From Fallopia convolvulus (taxonomy: Eukaryota; Streptophyta; Magnoliopsida; Caryophyllales; Polygonaceae): a DNA stretch of 64,000 nucleotides. Below the pieces are notes generated by a model that saw only the letters and a program-made list of their open reading frames with translations, had not been told where the DNA came from and did no database searches. Positions 12,296-24,865 of this stretch are shown piece after piece (the stretch's first letter is position 1; each line of letters begins with the position of its first letter). The position numbers and the translations under genes were made by a program. The stretch lies in NCBI GenBank assembly GCA_964016875.1, contig OZ024719.1:26417877-26481876 (forward strand). Direction: 5' to 3'.

Positions 12296-14090
12296 ATGGA
12301 GGGAATCCAAACTACATACAACCAGGTCAATGAGGAGACGAACAATCAAGGCACTAGAAACATGGACAGAACTGGAAACGTAGAAGGTACAAGAAACATA
12401 GATGGAACAGGGAACGATAATGGAATCGAGCAAGGTTCTGGGGACACCAATGGCGATCCTGGTACTTCCGAGCAACGGGGAGTTGGAGGAGGCGACGCCG
12501 ACGTCATTATGGAACTCCGATCAACGATGATTGCTCTTCGGAAAGACTTGGAAAGCCAAAAAGAGGCCAATGCCAGATTCACCGAGGTATATGAAAAACA
12601 AATTGAAACTCTAACTAATGAACGCAACTTGCTTCGATCACATGTACAGTCAGCTCCAACCCGTCCTCGTGGAACCGATGTGGTAGAAGGAGTCGTTAGG
12701 CGATTAGACATGGACGATCCAAGTCTCGTGACACCCGATGTCGTCAGGCCAATAACCGGGTATCAGGTAAATGGTAATTCCTTAAGGGCGATACGGGAAG
12801 ATACTGAGGTTTCCCAATTACGGGAACGCCTTTGAGCCTTGGAGGACCGAATTACTCAGGTCCCAGGAGCGCCTCAATCAATAGCGATGGAAAGGAGAGA
12901 CGATTACACCGACTCCCCCTTCGTGCCCGCTATTGCAAGGGTTGATATCTCCCGGAAGTATCATGTCCCCGACGTACCTAAACACGAAGGGGTAACATAT
13001 CCCGATCAACACATAGCCACATTTAAACAGGCTATGAATATTAGTACAGTCCCTTTTGATATGAAGGAGATTGTCATGTGTCGCTGGTTCGGGAACACGT
13101 TGTTCGAACCCGCTCTCAATTGGCACTCGCACTTACCTCTTGGAAGTATCTCATCTTTTGCCGAGTTAATTGACAAGTTCAGGATTACGTTCGCAAGCAG
13201 TCGACATGCCAAAAAACGATCGAGTGATTTATACCGCTTGGTCCAAAAACCAGGAGAATCTCTGAAAGCTTTCCTCAACCGCTACAATGAAGAACTGGTG
13301 ACCATTGAAGGATGTGATGCCGCAACTGCTGTGGAGGCATTCTGAAGGGGCATATCAATATGCAATCCGAGTTATATCGTGAACTAACTAAATATCCTTG
13401 CTCAAACTTTGATGAAGTACAGGTAAAAGCTTTAGCTCATGTCCGGTTAGAGGAAGACGACCTCTTCGCCGAGAAAGCAATGAGTCCTCATCGACCCGAC
13501 CGGAGACAAGGAAGACAGGACACAAGATACGTTCCGTATCCAACTGCACCTCATGCTAAGACTACCGTTAATACAACGATGTTTAGACAAGGTGACAGAT
13601 ACGAGAATCCTAGGCTGCTTCCGAAACCCTCTCACTACAATTTCCGTGTGGATGCAACCGAAGTGGTCCGAACCCTCAACACCATGGGAGATACTGTTAA
13701 ATGGCCTCGAAAGAGTAACATGCCGACGCATCAAAAAGACAAATCCAGATGGTGTGATTTCCACTTTGATCATGGGCACCAGACCGACGAGTGTATCGCG
13801 TTACGAAAAGAAGTAAGCGAATTGTTACGAAGGGGGCATCTCAGAGAGTTAATATCGGAGAAAGCAATAGAGCAATTGGAGCGCAACAAAGAAAGAGCTA
13901 GTCCACCACCCCCGCCAAAGCACACCGGAGTGATCAATGTCATCACAGGGGGGTCGGAAATTTGTGCTATAACAAACTCTGCAGCCAAAAGGATCGCAAG
14001 GGATATTAGAAAAGAGTGCCCGAAAGCACCATCACGAGCATGTCTTGCCATGATGACGATCACCTTCGACGATTTCGAAGAAGAGGAAGT
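12296..14090 (+). pseudogene. gypsy-1 gag polyprotein (broken)
   Basis: Structural protein of the retrotransposon particle. It starts at the ATG at 12296 with a Thr/Gly/Asn-rich, low-complexity leader. The capsid-like gag domain spans about 12950-13450 (motifs MCRWFGNTLFEPALNWH and LYRLVQKPGESLKAFLNRYN). A zinc motif CDFHFDHGHQTDEC is at about 13755-13800. Breaks: an in-frame stop near 12833-12835, a stop at about 13343, and then a frame change caused by a 2-bp insertion in the AT repeat near 13368. The frame from 13360 then runs into the protease. Confidence 0.85.
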
Positions 14091-14475
14091 TCACCACGAT
14101 TGCTTAATAATTTCTTTAACGATAGCTAATTTCCTTGTCAAAAGAATTTTAGTTGATAATGGAAGCTCTACTAATTTACTCATGTTGGACGCCTTATACA
14201 TCTTAGGTTTCGGGATGGACGATATCGTCAAAAAATCGACGACCTTGGTAGGCTTCAGTGGAGAATCACGCAATACGCTCGGAGAGATATCATTACCCAC
14301 CGTTGCAGGAGGTGTTAACTACCAGGTAAAATTCCAAGTGCTTGATTTCCCTTCACCTTTTAATGTCATTTTGAGCAGGCCATGGATACACGGGATGAGG
14401 GCTATCCCCTCTACCTATCATCAATGCGTGAAGATCCCGACACCATGGGGGATTCAAGAGATTAAAGGGGAATAG
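14091..14475 (+). pseudogene. gypsy-1 aspartic protease domain
   Basis: It is in frame with the last gag segment. The active-site motif is ILVDNGSSTNLLML at about 14145-14190, the D-N-G-S-S form usual in Tat elements rather than DTG or DSG. FNVILSRPWIHGMRAIPSTYHQ at about 14360-14425, near the C-terminal side, is typical for this clade. A stop at 14473-14475 separates it from the linker to RT. Confidence 0.82.
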
Positions 14476-14679
14476 AAATTGGCGAGGGAGTGTTACTCCA
14501 TAACAATGAAAGCAACGACTTCCAAAGACCTACAACTTGGAGCAGGGAAGAAGGCATCAGATTAGCAATTAAAGGACTGTAGAACGACCACTTACTATGC
14601 AAAGCCGGAAATGCCCGAGCTCCAAGAGGTGGCTCTTGATCCCTTATAGCCATCTAAGAAGATCAAAATAGGAGCAGAT

Positions 14680-16029
14680 TTGGAACCGACTTTACGTGAG
14701 CAAATAGTGGAATTTCTACGGTCCTACAGTGATTGTTTCGCATGGTCGAACGAGGATATGATAGGTATTGATCCCGACGTGATCACCCACGCCTTAAATG
14801 TCAACGAAAAGGTGCCACCAGTGAAACAGAAAAGGCGTAAGTTCGCTCCCGAACGAAATCAGGTAATCAACGATGAGGTAAAATCCTTACTTGAATCTGG
14901 GAAGATTAGAGAAGTAAAACATCCTGATTGGCTTGCGAATGTGGTTGTTATTAAAAAGAAAAATGGTAAATGGCGCGTTTGCATAGATTTTACCGATTTA
15001 AATAAAGCATGCCCCAAAGATTCGTTCCTCTTGCCTCATATAGACGCAATGGTGGACGCAACGGCAGGGCATGAACTCTTGACTTTCATGGATGCATTTA
15101 GTGGATATCATCAAATAATGATGCACCCTGACGATCGGAAAAAAACTGCATTCGTAACCAATCAAGGAACTTATTGTTACAAAGTTATGCCTTTTGGGTT
15201 AAAAAACGCAAGTGCTACTTATCAGAGATTGGTTAATAAGATGTTTCAGGAAAAACTTGGGGATACGATGGAAGTATACATAGACGACATGCTGGTCAAA
15301 TCATTGAAGGCGGAGGACCACATTGGTCACCTAAGAGACGCGTTCGAGATCCTACGAAGTTATAAGATGAAGTTAAACCCCACCAAGTGCTCTTTTGGGG
15401 TAACGTCAGGGAAATTCCTCGGATACATAGTGACGCAGAGGGGAATCGAGGCGAGTCCAGTACAAGTCAGGGCCATAATGGAGTTGCAATCACCAAAATG
15501 CGTCAAGGATGTCCAAAGGTTAACGGGACGGGTAGCTGCATTAAACCGTTTCATATCGAGATCTTCAGACAGAAACAAATTATTTTACGACATTCTGAAG
15601 AAAAACAAGTCGTTCGAGTGGACAGAAGAACATGAAAAAGCTTTTGGGGAGTTGAAGAATTATTTGTCTAATCCACATGTATTATCCAAACCCAAGCCAG
15701 GCGAGAATTTGTATGTGTACTTGGCCGTGACAGAAGTAGCAGTGAGTGCAGTCCTGATCCGAGAGGAGAATGGAGACCAGTTGCCCATCTATTACATAAG
15801 TAAAACTTTGCTCGATGCAGAAACGAGGTATTCCCCCATGGAAAAATTAGTATTATCTTTGGTAATGGCTTCAATAAAGTTATGTCCTTATTTTGAAAGT
15901 CATTCTATCATCGTAAGAACTAATTATCCAATGAAAAGTATTATGTCAAAGCCAGAATTGTCAGGTCGGCTAAAGTGATGGTTGATCCACTTAAATGGTT
16001 ACGACATAATGTACGAGCCTTGAACAACA
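14680..16029 (+). pseudogene. gypsy-1 reverse transcriptase
   Basis: RNA-directed DNA polymerase. Motifs in order: WLANVVVIKKKNGKWRVCID (about 14930), FMDAFSGYHQIMMHPDD (15090), YCYKVMPFGLKNASATYQ (15170), VYIDDMLVKS with the catalytic YIDD (15275), and KLNPTKCSFGVTSGKFLGY (15370). It is followed by the connection domain with NKLFYDILKK and YISKTLLDAETRYSPMEKL. The frame is open from 14680 to 15978. A TGA at 15976-15978 and a second stop near 16021 separate it from RNase H. Catalytic residues are intact. Confidence 0.9.
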
Positions 16030-16500
16030 ATGAAGTCTCAAGCATTGGCAGATTTTGTGGTTGACTTCACTCCTACCACTTCAGAGAACGAAGACCAGGA
16101 TGTGCTGCACGTGACAGGGAGTGGCAAATGGTTGATGCATACAGATGGGGCGTCGAACCAGATTGGCGTAGGATTGGGGGTAGTCCTGAAGTCACCACAG
16201 GGGGATAGGATAGCCCAAGCTATTCGATGTACATTCAAGGCTACTAACAACGAAGCAGAATACGAGGCGCTTATTGCAAGGTTACTTGTTGCTAAGGATA
16301 TGAATGTACAGGAAATCGAGGTGATCTTGTGACTCGTTACTTATTGTGAATCAAGTGACGAATTCGTATGTTGCCAGGGATTCAAAGATGAAGGCGTACT
16401 TGGAAAAGGTTCAAGAAATCATAAAGCACTTCAAACATTTCGAGATAAGGCAGGTTCCCCGAGATGCCAACACACTGCGGACGCTTTAGCCAACCTTGGA
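16030..16500 (+). pseudogene. gypsy-1 RNase H (frameshifted)
   Basis: Removes RNA from the RNA-DNA hybrid. LADFVVDF and WLMHTDGASNQIGVGLG carry the first catalytic Asp (about 16140), and NNEAEYEAL carries the Glu (about 16255). The frame stops at 16330-16332. The rest, including the VARDSKMKAYL-like segment and the DANTLRTL-like third block, continues in another frame to about 16500, so at least one frameshift has inactivated it. Confidence 0.82.
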
Positions 16501-16578
16501 TCCACAATTGACCCAAGGGAGTACGACAAGATACCTTTCGTATACCTTGATGCACCATCTATAACCAAAGAAGCAAAC

Positions 16579-17850
16579 ATGATGGAGATTCGAGGACCTG
16601 ATGAAGATAAGTCATGGGTAACCCCTTATCTGAAGTGGTTACGAGATGGAGTTTTGCCAGAAGACAAGGAAGAAGCTCAACGACTTAAGGTAAAAGCGTC
16701 CACTTTCACTGTTAAGAATAACATCTTGTTTAAGTGGATGTCGTCAGGGATACACGCACGGTGCGTAAAGGAAGAGGAGGTACAGAAGGTGTTACAAGGC
16801 ATACACGATGGAGAATGCGGAAACCATACAGGGGATCGCAACTTAGCGAAGAAGGCAAGCAGGATGAGTTACTACTGGACTAACATGAACAAAGATGCAG
16901 TGGAGTTTGCTCGCAAGTGTGATGCGTGCCAGCATCATGGACCTATACCACATCAACCTTCTGAGTTGTTGCATCCTATAACATCTCCTTGGCCGTTCAT
17001 GAAATGGGGGATGGACATTGTGGGAAAACTTCCTCCAGCTTCGGGGCAACGTGTTTACATCTTGGCAATGACTGACTACTTCTCCAAATGGATTGAAGCC
17101 GAAGCCTTCAAAGAAGTTAAAGATACCCAAGTCATCTCCTTCATAAGGAGAAACATCCTGAGCAGATTCCGAATACCGTCAACTATAGTGTGCGATAACG
17201 GGTCCCAATTCATCAGCGACAAGACGAGATCATTCTGTCATCACTACAACATACAGTTGGTGATGTCAACGCCTCGTTACCCTCAGGTTAATGGGCAAGC
17301 TGAAGCAAAAAACAAAGTGATTATTAACAACTTGAAGAAACGGCTCAAAGAAGCAAAAGGGAAATGGGCAAACGAGTTACCCCTTATCTTATGGTCAGAT
17401 CGAACAACCCCTAAGACAGCCACGGGTCATACACCTTTTTCCTTAGTCTATGGATGTGAAACCGTACTACCAGTAGAAGTAACTCTGCCTACAGTTCGAT
17501 ATGGACTCACCACCGAAGAGTCAAACCTACCCAACCTGTTACATCATCTGGATACAGTGGACGAGTTACGAGATGAGGCTTCAATTCGGATGGCGGAATA
17601 TAGACAAGGGGTAGCTCGGAGTTACAACAAACGCGTTAATGCCAAGGTATTCCAAGTAGGGGATTGGGTATTAAGAAGAGTCTTTCAAAATACGCAAGAA
17701 TTGAATGCTGGTAAGTTGGGAGGAAATTGGGAAGGACCATATCAGATCACGGAGATCGTAGGACAAGGGGCCTACAAGTTGATGTCACGAGAGGGAAAGG
17801 CGGTCCCCAGAAGTTGGAATGCGCTGAACTTGAAGTTGTATCACTTTTGA
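16579..17850 (+). pseudogene. gypsy-1 integrase
   Basis: Inserts the cDNA into the genome. It is open over 423 codons. The H-H-C-C zinc finger lies in GECGNHTGDRNLAKKASR to KCDACQHHG (about 16810-16940). The catalytic residues are D in WGMDIVGKLPP (17000), D in IVCDNGSQF (17195) and E in PQVNGQAEAKNK (17300). The C-terminal GPYQITEIVGQGAYKL is the usual GPY/F module. There is no chromodomain, as expected for Tat elements. This is the best preserved frame in the element. Confidence 0.92.
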
Positions 17851-17859
17851 AACGTACAA

Positions 17860-18485
17860 GTTCTAGTAAGGTAATTTTCGTGAATTTCCTCCTTTTACAT
17901 TATATCGTTACGATCTTCGTACATACACAAGTACAACAGTATTGAGAAAACTAACAAGGGACGCCTTGTGACGTTACAGGCCAAAACATGGGCCCTCTCC
18001 TTATGATCAGGCAACGCTGTGCACATAACGACTAGTCAAAAAGATGCAACAGACGAGAACATGAAACATGAACAAGTAGAATTTTCATCAAAGAATTGTA
18101 ATATGTTTTCAACGAGTTTATTACAAATATCTGCAATTACATTATTTTCTCTCTCCCTTTGCATCTTACATAAGAAGCGCTATACAGTGAAAAGTCTACT
18201 ACTGATCCATGCTTTTTCTCAAACGAGAAAGTTTGTCGCGAACAGGTTGATCTTCATTTACTCCGCGACAAACGTGTCTCACCTGCACAAAAGACAACAA
18301 TAGATCCAAAGCATGGCAAAATAGTAGAAGCAGTAAACAAACATAAAACCCCTGAAAAACTAACAACGGATAAAACTTGTCCACACTAGGGACCTAGAAC
18401 AAGCGGCCATACAAAATAAGAGTTTAAGAACCCCAACACGCTGGGGGTAAGAAATTGTTCAGAATTCAACATATACAATAGAACA
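17860..18485 (+). other. gypsy-1 spacer between integrase and antisense frames
   Basis: A non-coding, AT-rich stretch downstream of the integrase stop. I see no domain in any frame. It separates the sense pol region from the 3' ends of the antisense frames. Confidence 0.5.
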
Positions 18486-18493
18486 AGAAGGGA

Positions 18494-20297
18494 TCATTCT
18501 TTAGACTGGTTGTCCATTTCCACTTGAGCAACCACCTTGGCAACGGAAGCAATGTCATCAATGACTGAGGACTTTTTAGCCGCGATCACCTCGTCAGAAA
18601 ACAAGCTCTCGAACAATTCCCTTTCCTTCACATCATCCCACGAAGTCTGCCTCCCCGCCGCGAATTCTTCCATCATTTCCACTCGAGCTTGGCAGGACCA
18701 GTAGTCCGCAGTGTCCTCAATCTCTTTAGCCAAATCAGCTTCTCTACCGGAAGAGGCTACGAACTTCTCTTCCCACTCTTTGGACTCCTTAGAAACCTTC
18801 TCAAGATTATTCATCAGGTCGTGAACCTTCTTATCCAGAGCGGCCTTCTCATGTCCTAAGATGGTGCTCCTGTCCTTCTCAAGCTGAAGGCTGATCTTGC
18901 TTTGAGCCAACTGATCAGGCAGATCCTTGATTGCTTCGAAGGCAGAAAGAGAAAGTTGCAAGCCCTGCATAAGAAAAGGGAAAATCAGGTAAAGAGTATG
19001 ACATGGAGTAAGAGCAGCTGGAGAAGACGTACCTGCCATTGTCCCGCCAGAATTTCACCGAAAAATTCCGAGAAAGAAGGTTGGTCCTCCTTGCCACGAG
19101 AACAGCCCAGGTGAAGAGGCGCCAAGGAGCTCAGACACTTTTCAGCAGCCATGTCAAGGGACATCATTGTCTTTGGGAGATCAGAAAGGGTCGAGCATGC
19201 TTTTTTCTTAGTGGAGGAAATCCGAGCCTCGGAAGACTTCTTAGGATCTGAGATCGTCAACGCGGTATCCGCAGTTGAAGCTGATTCAGCCTTCCTCTTC
19301 TTCCGAGCTTCAACTCGTTCCGTGGTAGTCAACGCAGTGGTAGAACAGGTAGTCCTGGAACCTGTTATCAAAGAAATAAAGAGGTCACAGGGGAAGTAAT
19401 AGCGATGCAAGAGGAAAGGGAAAAGCGTCACGTACTCAACATTTCGGTATCCTCTGAATCGATGAAGCACGCTTGTACCAGTTTAGGGTAGGATCTCTCT
19501 TCCAAGTGGATAGAATTCGATGTGAGATATCACTTGCGCCGATACTGAACGTGGTTGGGGGGAAGAAAAATTCTCTGCATACAATATGGAAATGATCAAT
19601 GGTTAGAAAAAGTCAAGTGAGGTAAAAGGAAAAGAAGGAAGTGCTACCTGTTGACCTCCACCGAGTTTTTAAGAAAGATGTGTCAATCCCCAGAGAAGAG
19701 AGCTTTACGAAGAAAAATTTGTCAGCCCAGCCCTGGTCGGACTAGGAAATATTGAAGATTAGGTTAGATTTATCTTGGAAGGTTTTCAGGGTCAATCGAC
19801 CCGGGCTACCCTTGGAAAGGCGATAGTTGTGGAAAAAAGTCGAGAGCTTTAAAAGGGAGACCATGTGAGGAGCACAACAGATCAACTGATAGTAGTAGTC
19901 TCCAAACCTGTGGGAGTATTTGACCAAGGGAGACGTTGAGGGTAGAAAGGAAATCGACAACTAATGGAGAGAAAGGAAAACGATGTCCGATGTGGAAAGG
20001 GTACTCATATAAGCAAATCCAGTCATCGTTGTAAAAATCTGCCCAAATTCCAGGAGGAGGAAGGAAGATTTCTGCAGAAGAAGGAAACCCCATGGAAAAC
20101 GCGAGTGCATGGGGATCTTCTGAAATACTACTTCTACGATGGATGGGAGTAAGAATTTTGGAGGAAGTTAGGGAAGGAAGTACTTGCGGATCAAAACAGC
20201 GGGAGATAGGAGAAGAACTAGAAGTTGACATAGTAGGGGAAGAAGAGAAGTCGAAGATGAAGAAGCAAAAATAAGGGGAAACGTACTTGGATACCAA
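18494..20297 (-). pseudogene. gypsy-1 antisense ORFs: Transposase_28-like domain and coiled coil
   Basis: Three minus-strand frames read away from the 3' LTR: 20297-19806, 19470-18985 and 19039-18494. The first holds YPFHIGHRFPFSPLVVDFLS followed by LGQILPQVWRLLLSVDLL. This is the signature of the 'putative gypsy type transposon' domain (Pfam Transposase_28), which gypsy-2 shares at 32600-32760. The last two form a Lys/Glu-rich, probably coiled-coil C-terminus with LSLSAFEAIKDLPDQLAQSK. Antisense extra ORFs in this position are known in Tat-lineage elements, where their role is unsettled. Gaps between frames may be introns or frameshifts. Confidence 0.7.
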
Positions 20298-20448
20298 GAA
20301 GCACAGTTGAAGCCATAGGGGTCATCATAACCGCTATAAATAAGAGGTTGATTAGACGTGACATAACCCGCTACAACTTCCAATGCATGAAATCAAAAAC
20401 CCTAGAAAAGTGGGGGCGGGATTTTTCCCGGGTTTTCGATGGGGGTAT

Positions 20449-20959
20449 TGTTGGGCCCTCCCAAATCTAAGCCCAAAAAGAATGTCGAAGGCCCAAAATG
20501 CCTCGTTCCAAATGATGGTTAGAAGATAAGGCCGAAGAACTAGTCAACGAATGGCGAGAATCTCGGATTCGATATTTACTACCCTCAACGGCTACTTCAT
20601 TAAGAACGGAGGCGAAATCCCCGGATATGGAGAGCGTCCCTTTCAACGGTCAACAAGGGAGATGCGTTATAAAGCAAAGATTGAAGAAGGGACAGGCACG
20701 GGAGAGAGATCCACAAGCTGAAACTCATTCTCATTCATTTGTTCAGTTCTTATTCGAGAATTCGCTTGTATTGGAGGAAGATTCATCTAAAAGCCATAAT
20801 CACAATTCATGCTTCACAATCGATCTATTTCTGTCATTTCTATTTTTTATTCAGTTTTGCATCCTGTCATTGATTCATAATGCGTTGCACTTGTTCTTTG
20901 GTTAGGAATCTCCACATTATAGCAGGTAACACGTTAGTGTGATTATCCTGCCCAAAACA
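20449..20959 (+). repeat. 3' LTR of gypsy-1
   Basis: 511 bp, the same length and ends as the 5' LTR. It is preceded by a purine-rich tract GATGGGGGTA (20439-20448), the likely polypurine tract. The duplication GGTAT follows at 20960-20964. Confidence 0.95.
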
Positions 20960-23150
20960 GGTATCCAACTAGTTAAAAATGAGACTTGTATCCCTTTTTT
21001 AAGTTTCGTATATGATACTATTATTTTTGCAAATGCAACTTACTCTAATATGAATTACATTACGGATTTCCTAACTACTTTCTCTCGTATTTCTGGACTT
21101 TCTATTAATTTTCATAAAAGTTATTTCCAAACTTCAGCAAACATTTCCAAAGTATCTACTATATCCCTAGTAAGTATTTTAAATATTTAGGTTACTACAA
21201 CTATGGAAAAATATTTAGGTATTCCTATTCTTAAATGTAGGGTTCAAAATGTTATGTTTTCTGAAATAATTGCTAAATTAAAATCACAATTATCTTAGTG
21301 GAAAACTAATTCAATTTCTCAAGTTGGTCGTTCGGTACTAATTCAGTCAAATTTATTAGGACACCGAGTTACTTAATGGAGAGTTTCCTACTCCCGAAAG
21401 AGGTTTCGGATGACATTAATTAAATTAATAAATCATTCTTTTGGAATAAGTTTACTCCTAATCATCATTCTCTTTGTAGTTGGGAAAAAATATGCACTCC
21501 TAAAGAAAATGGAGGGTTGGTCTTAGGACGGCTCAGGATATGAATATCTCACTTTAGATGAAACTTCTTTGGAAAATTCTAATGGAACCTCATAATGTAT
21601 AGGTTCAAATTATTAAGGATAAATATTTAGGATCACATGATTTATTTCAATATCAAAAGAAAACTACTTCTTGGTAGTTTGGCCGGTTACTTAATATCAG
21701 GGAAACGTTTTCAAAGGGGGTTAAATGGATTCTAGGAAATGGAAATAAGATAAATTTTTGGTCAAGGAAGTGGATTGGAGATTCAGATCTCCTTTGTTAT
21801 TTTGAGTTTTTGACAATACTAATCCATTAATAAAGTTTATGCTTTTATTACCTCGTCTAAATCATGGGATTTACATGCTCTTAGCGAGCTATTACCTTGC
21901 TCTATCATAGATTTAATTTTGAAAGTTCGGATTCCTATCTTGGATTTTGAAGACCGGGTTGTATGGGTTCCATCTTCAAATGGAAGGTTTTCTGTCCAAT
22001 ATGCTTCAGCTTTTTAAATGAATCAAGGAATATTAGTTTTGTCGGTTATTCATGGATATGGAAAATGAAATTGCCTCCTCAAAATTTAGAACTTTATTTG
22101 GAAAGCTTGTAAAAATTGCCTTCCTACAATTGATAGACTAAATCGATTTTTTTACTGTGAACCTCATTGTTGTTCTCTTTGTGATATGGAAAATGAGAAT
22201 TTAAACCATCTCTTCTTCCACTGTTCTTTTACGAGGAAAATAATTGCGAAATTGGAATCTAATCTTCAATAATCATTTGATTTAGCTACTTCATGATGCT
22301 TTAATTATAACCGCATTTCAACTCTTAATTTAAATAAAAAAAAATATTCTTTGCTTTTTATGGTGGCTCATTTGGAGTCATAGAAATTCGGTTATTTTTA
22401 ACCCGTCTAGGATAATTCCTCATCTTTTTGCTTGTGATTTGGCGCTTTCCAAGTGTTTGCAATGAGAATCTATTAACTCTAAATCGAATAAATTTTGTTC
22501 AAATAAGCTAAAAGGAAGAATGGAAGCTCGTGGATTAAACCTCCTCCATCTTGGATTAGACTTAACTGTGATGCCTCCAAACAAAGGAACTAACTCGGCT
22601 ACTTATGCTAGTTTTATTTTTAGGGATCATAATAGTTCAATTATAGGTTGTGATGAATATGGCTCTTCAATCAATGTCGGTTTTAAAAGCAGAGGCGTCA
22701 ATTCTCCTTGAAGGTTTAATAGTGGGTGTGGATTGACATATTCAAAAACTGATTATAGAAGGGGGTAATTTAATTCTTATCAATTCTATAAAAATATTTG
22801 GAAAGTTCTCTGGGAAATTTATTCAATTATTCAGGATATCTGACGTGTGGTGTCGGGTTTTTCTGAGGTGGTTTTTCCCCCATTGTTTTAGGGAGGGTAA
22901 CTCAGCTAATGACTTCTTAGCAAGAAGACATATCAACATTCCGCAGATTCGTCATGATATCTCTTCCTCTTGCTCGGATTTGTGCTTTGATGATATCTCG
23001 TTAGTAAGATTAAGACATTTGTTTTGTCTGCAACCTTTAGTTTTTAATTTTTTCAAGATCATTCGTAGTGATGATTTAGGTTGGCCTTGTAATATTGGGC
23101 GATCTAATGTTTGCTTTGTAATGAGCTAGTAGCTCATTGTTAAAAAAACA
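20960..23150 (+). pseudogene. LINE A, remainder of RT to RNase H-like end
   Basis: It continues the RT broken at 11712. SFVYDTIIFANATYSN is a damaged FxDD block (Y-D in place of D-D). It is followed by ISGLSINFHKSYFQTSANIS and MEKYLGIPILKCRVQN. The zf-RVT motif CSLCDMENENLNHLFFHCSF is at about 22170-22240. The C-terminal part (22520-23130) resembles the terminal region of plant L1 ORF2. It ends near an A-run at 23144-23151. Numerous stops and frameshifts make it inactive. Confidence 0.78.
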
Positions 23151-23352
23151 AAGGCCATGATTTCACCAAGATGGTTTCCAATTGTTTTGCGGTGGAGGCA
23201 CTTCTCAATTTCAGATCTTGAACCGCCAAACACCAAAATTTGTGCAAAGTGTCCCATAGGAAATGAAAGTTCATTTGCTTAAGCGCAAAGGACTTTTTGG
23301 CAAGGTACAATTCAGATCTAGCTAGCATGATGGTAGAAAAATCAAGATCCAT
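23140..23352 (-). other. Short minus-strand reading frame, unrecognised
   Basis: A 70-codon frame starting MDLDFSTIMLARSELYLAKK and ending at the LINE A tail. I do not recognise a domain. It may be a fragment of a host gene or transposon next to LINE A. Base composition is unremarkable. There is no support for expression. Confidence 0.2.
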
Positions 23353-24129
23353 ACAATGCCAAGGAAAACAGATATAGAACTAGAAAAATAGAAGGAAAGA
23401 TGAAATTGTAGCTCTTGTCAAAAGGAATTTCATTAGAAAAAAAAGAAAGAACTGGAGAAAGAGAAAATGAACTAGTAAGGACACTACAAAATCAATCGGA
23501 AACCACTGAAAATGGACCTGAACTACTCATATGACTGACTTTATGCTCCCGAGAATGAATGACTTCCTACATTTAGCTAGTTTTTATACACATTAAAGGC
23601 AATAATCAATGAACATGCTGTAACGTCCTCTTGACACGTTTCTTTTTCAAAAAATTAAGTGAATATACACCTATATCTTTTTCCCCATTTAAAAAAAAGT
23701 CAAATCTATGGTATTAAATTTTCTTTAAAAAATAAAATTTCTTCGCATTTCTTAGGTGATCCTTTCTCCGTATTTTAATACACCTTTTTGAAAGAAATTT
23801 TTTGATACAATGAGCTATTAGCAATAAAAGTCCTATTTTTGACATGCTATCAAGCTTTCTTATGCAATGAAAACTGGGTTAGAAGAAACATCTCTTCCTC
23901 GGTTGCATGTCCTCGGTGTTCTCTACTTGAGTAATGTATGCATCTAATTCGTGACTGTGGCGCAATTGGATACCTCTGGTTGCATGACAAATTTTCTTTC
24001 ATGGACCATGCTTTCTTCACATAGCCTAAAATTCAATAATGGGTGCTTGTCAGCAAGGGAGCGGACAATAGCTTGACATTTTCAATACGGTATGGCGCAC
24101 CTAGAAAGCTTGTTATGCATTGGTTTTTG
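23353..24129. other. Intergenic, no gene seen
   Basis: AT-rich sequence without open frames of note. I see no clear terminal repeats, tandem repeats or RNA genes. Confidence 0.5.
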
Positions 24130-24630
24130 AGGTAGTTGATCATGTTGATCGGATCATTCCGATACTACAACGATCTGTGGAAAGCTATGATTGTCGCCTC
24201 TGGTAGAGCTCAGATTGGTGTCGTCACGATGGCTACACTACAATTGTCTTTGACTGTGTGGCAACCTCCTGACGCTAGGTGGGTTAAGTTAAGCAATTTC
24301 AAAAGGGAATCCCGGGCCCCAAGGGGGTGGTGGTATATTTCGAGACACGTATGGTACCTACAAACATGCCTACACCTTCATGTTTGGCTTGAGCAATGTG
24401 ATAATGGCTGAACTTTGGGCAGTACTTCATGGATTGCAAGTGCTCTCAAATTTATTTTGCAAAGTTAGCCATTGTTGAATCAGATGTTGCAAAGGTGTGC
24501 AGCTTGTTGAACAATTTGTTTCTCACACCGATGTAGATTGCCCTCTGCTAAGTCAATGCCATCGTCTTATGCGAGAAAACAGCTGGGAGGTCATTGTTTG
24601 TCATATCTCTTGCTCAATAAACCTTTTTCA
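24130..24630 (+). pseudogene. LINE B, C-terminal RNase H remnant
   Basis: The terminal RNase H of a plant L1-type ORF2, spread over several frames. TVWQPPDARWVKLS leads in. The Gly-rich GGGGIFRDTYGTYKHAY-like stretch (about 24320-24375) follows, then NVIMAELWAVLHGLQVL with the catalytic Glu (about 24395-24440), and a degraded ESD block near 24478. It is a separate copy from LINE C, because LINE C carries its own RNase H at 44250. Confidence 0.65.
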
Positions 24631-24639
24631 GATCGATTG

Positions 24640-24865
24640 TTAAACATTTATTAGTTTTCGATGTTGAATTTTTGAAGTCTCCTCCCCATCCTGATTATAT
24701 TTTTCCTCTTATTACTTTAGATATGTCATATATCTTTGTTGGACAACCTTTAAATAAAGTGTTGAGCCTTCTCTTGTCCACCCTGCTCAAGCTAGTTTTA
24801 TTCTAGGTCGCCAAATAGTGGATATGTGGCAATTGTCCAGGAAGTGATTCATACTATGTCGGCAT
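24640..24865 (+). pseudogene. LINE C, first segment (RT N-terminal)
   Basis: It encodes a VHPAQASFILGRQIVD motif (about 24775-24825), the conserved block before the first RT Asp of plant LINEs. It is cut at 24865 by gypsy-2. The target duplication GGCAT is at 24861-24865 and is repeated at 36666-36670, where the RT resumes with GSTRWMAFNIDLEKVYDRIP. Confidence 0.78.

Larger units (their letters stand above)
11718..20959 (+). mobile_element. gypsy-1: complete Tat-lineage Ty3/gypsy retrotransposon
   Basis: A full-length 9.24-kb element with two 511-bp LTRs, a primer binding site, gag-PR-RT-RH-IN on the plus strand and antisense frames between IN and the 3' LTR. It is flanked by the target duplication GGTAT (11713-11717 and 20960-20964) inside the RT of LINE A. 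The order PR-RT-RH-IN, lack of a chromodomain, the CxFHxxHGHxTxEC-type gag zinc motif, the DNGSS protease motif and the antisense Transposase_28-like frame place it in the Tat branch. All main frames are broken by stops or frameshifts, so it is no longer autonomous. Confidence 0.93.

Noticed and set aside
23140..23352. Host gene exon next to LINE A
   Set aside because: A single short frame with no recognisable domain or splice support. It is listed only as an unrecognised frame.
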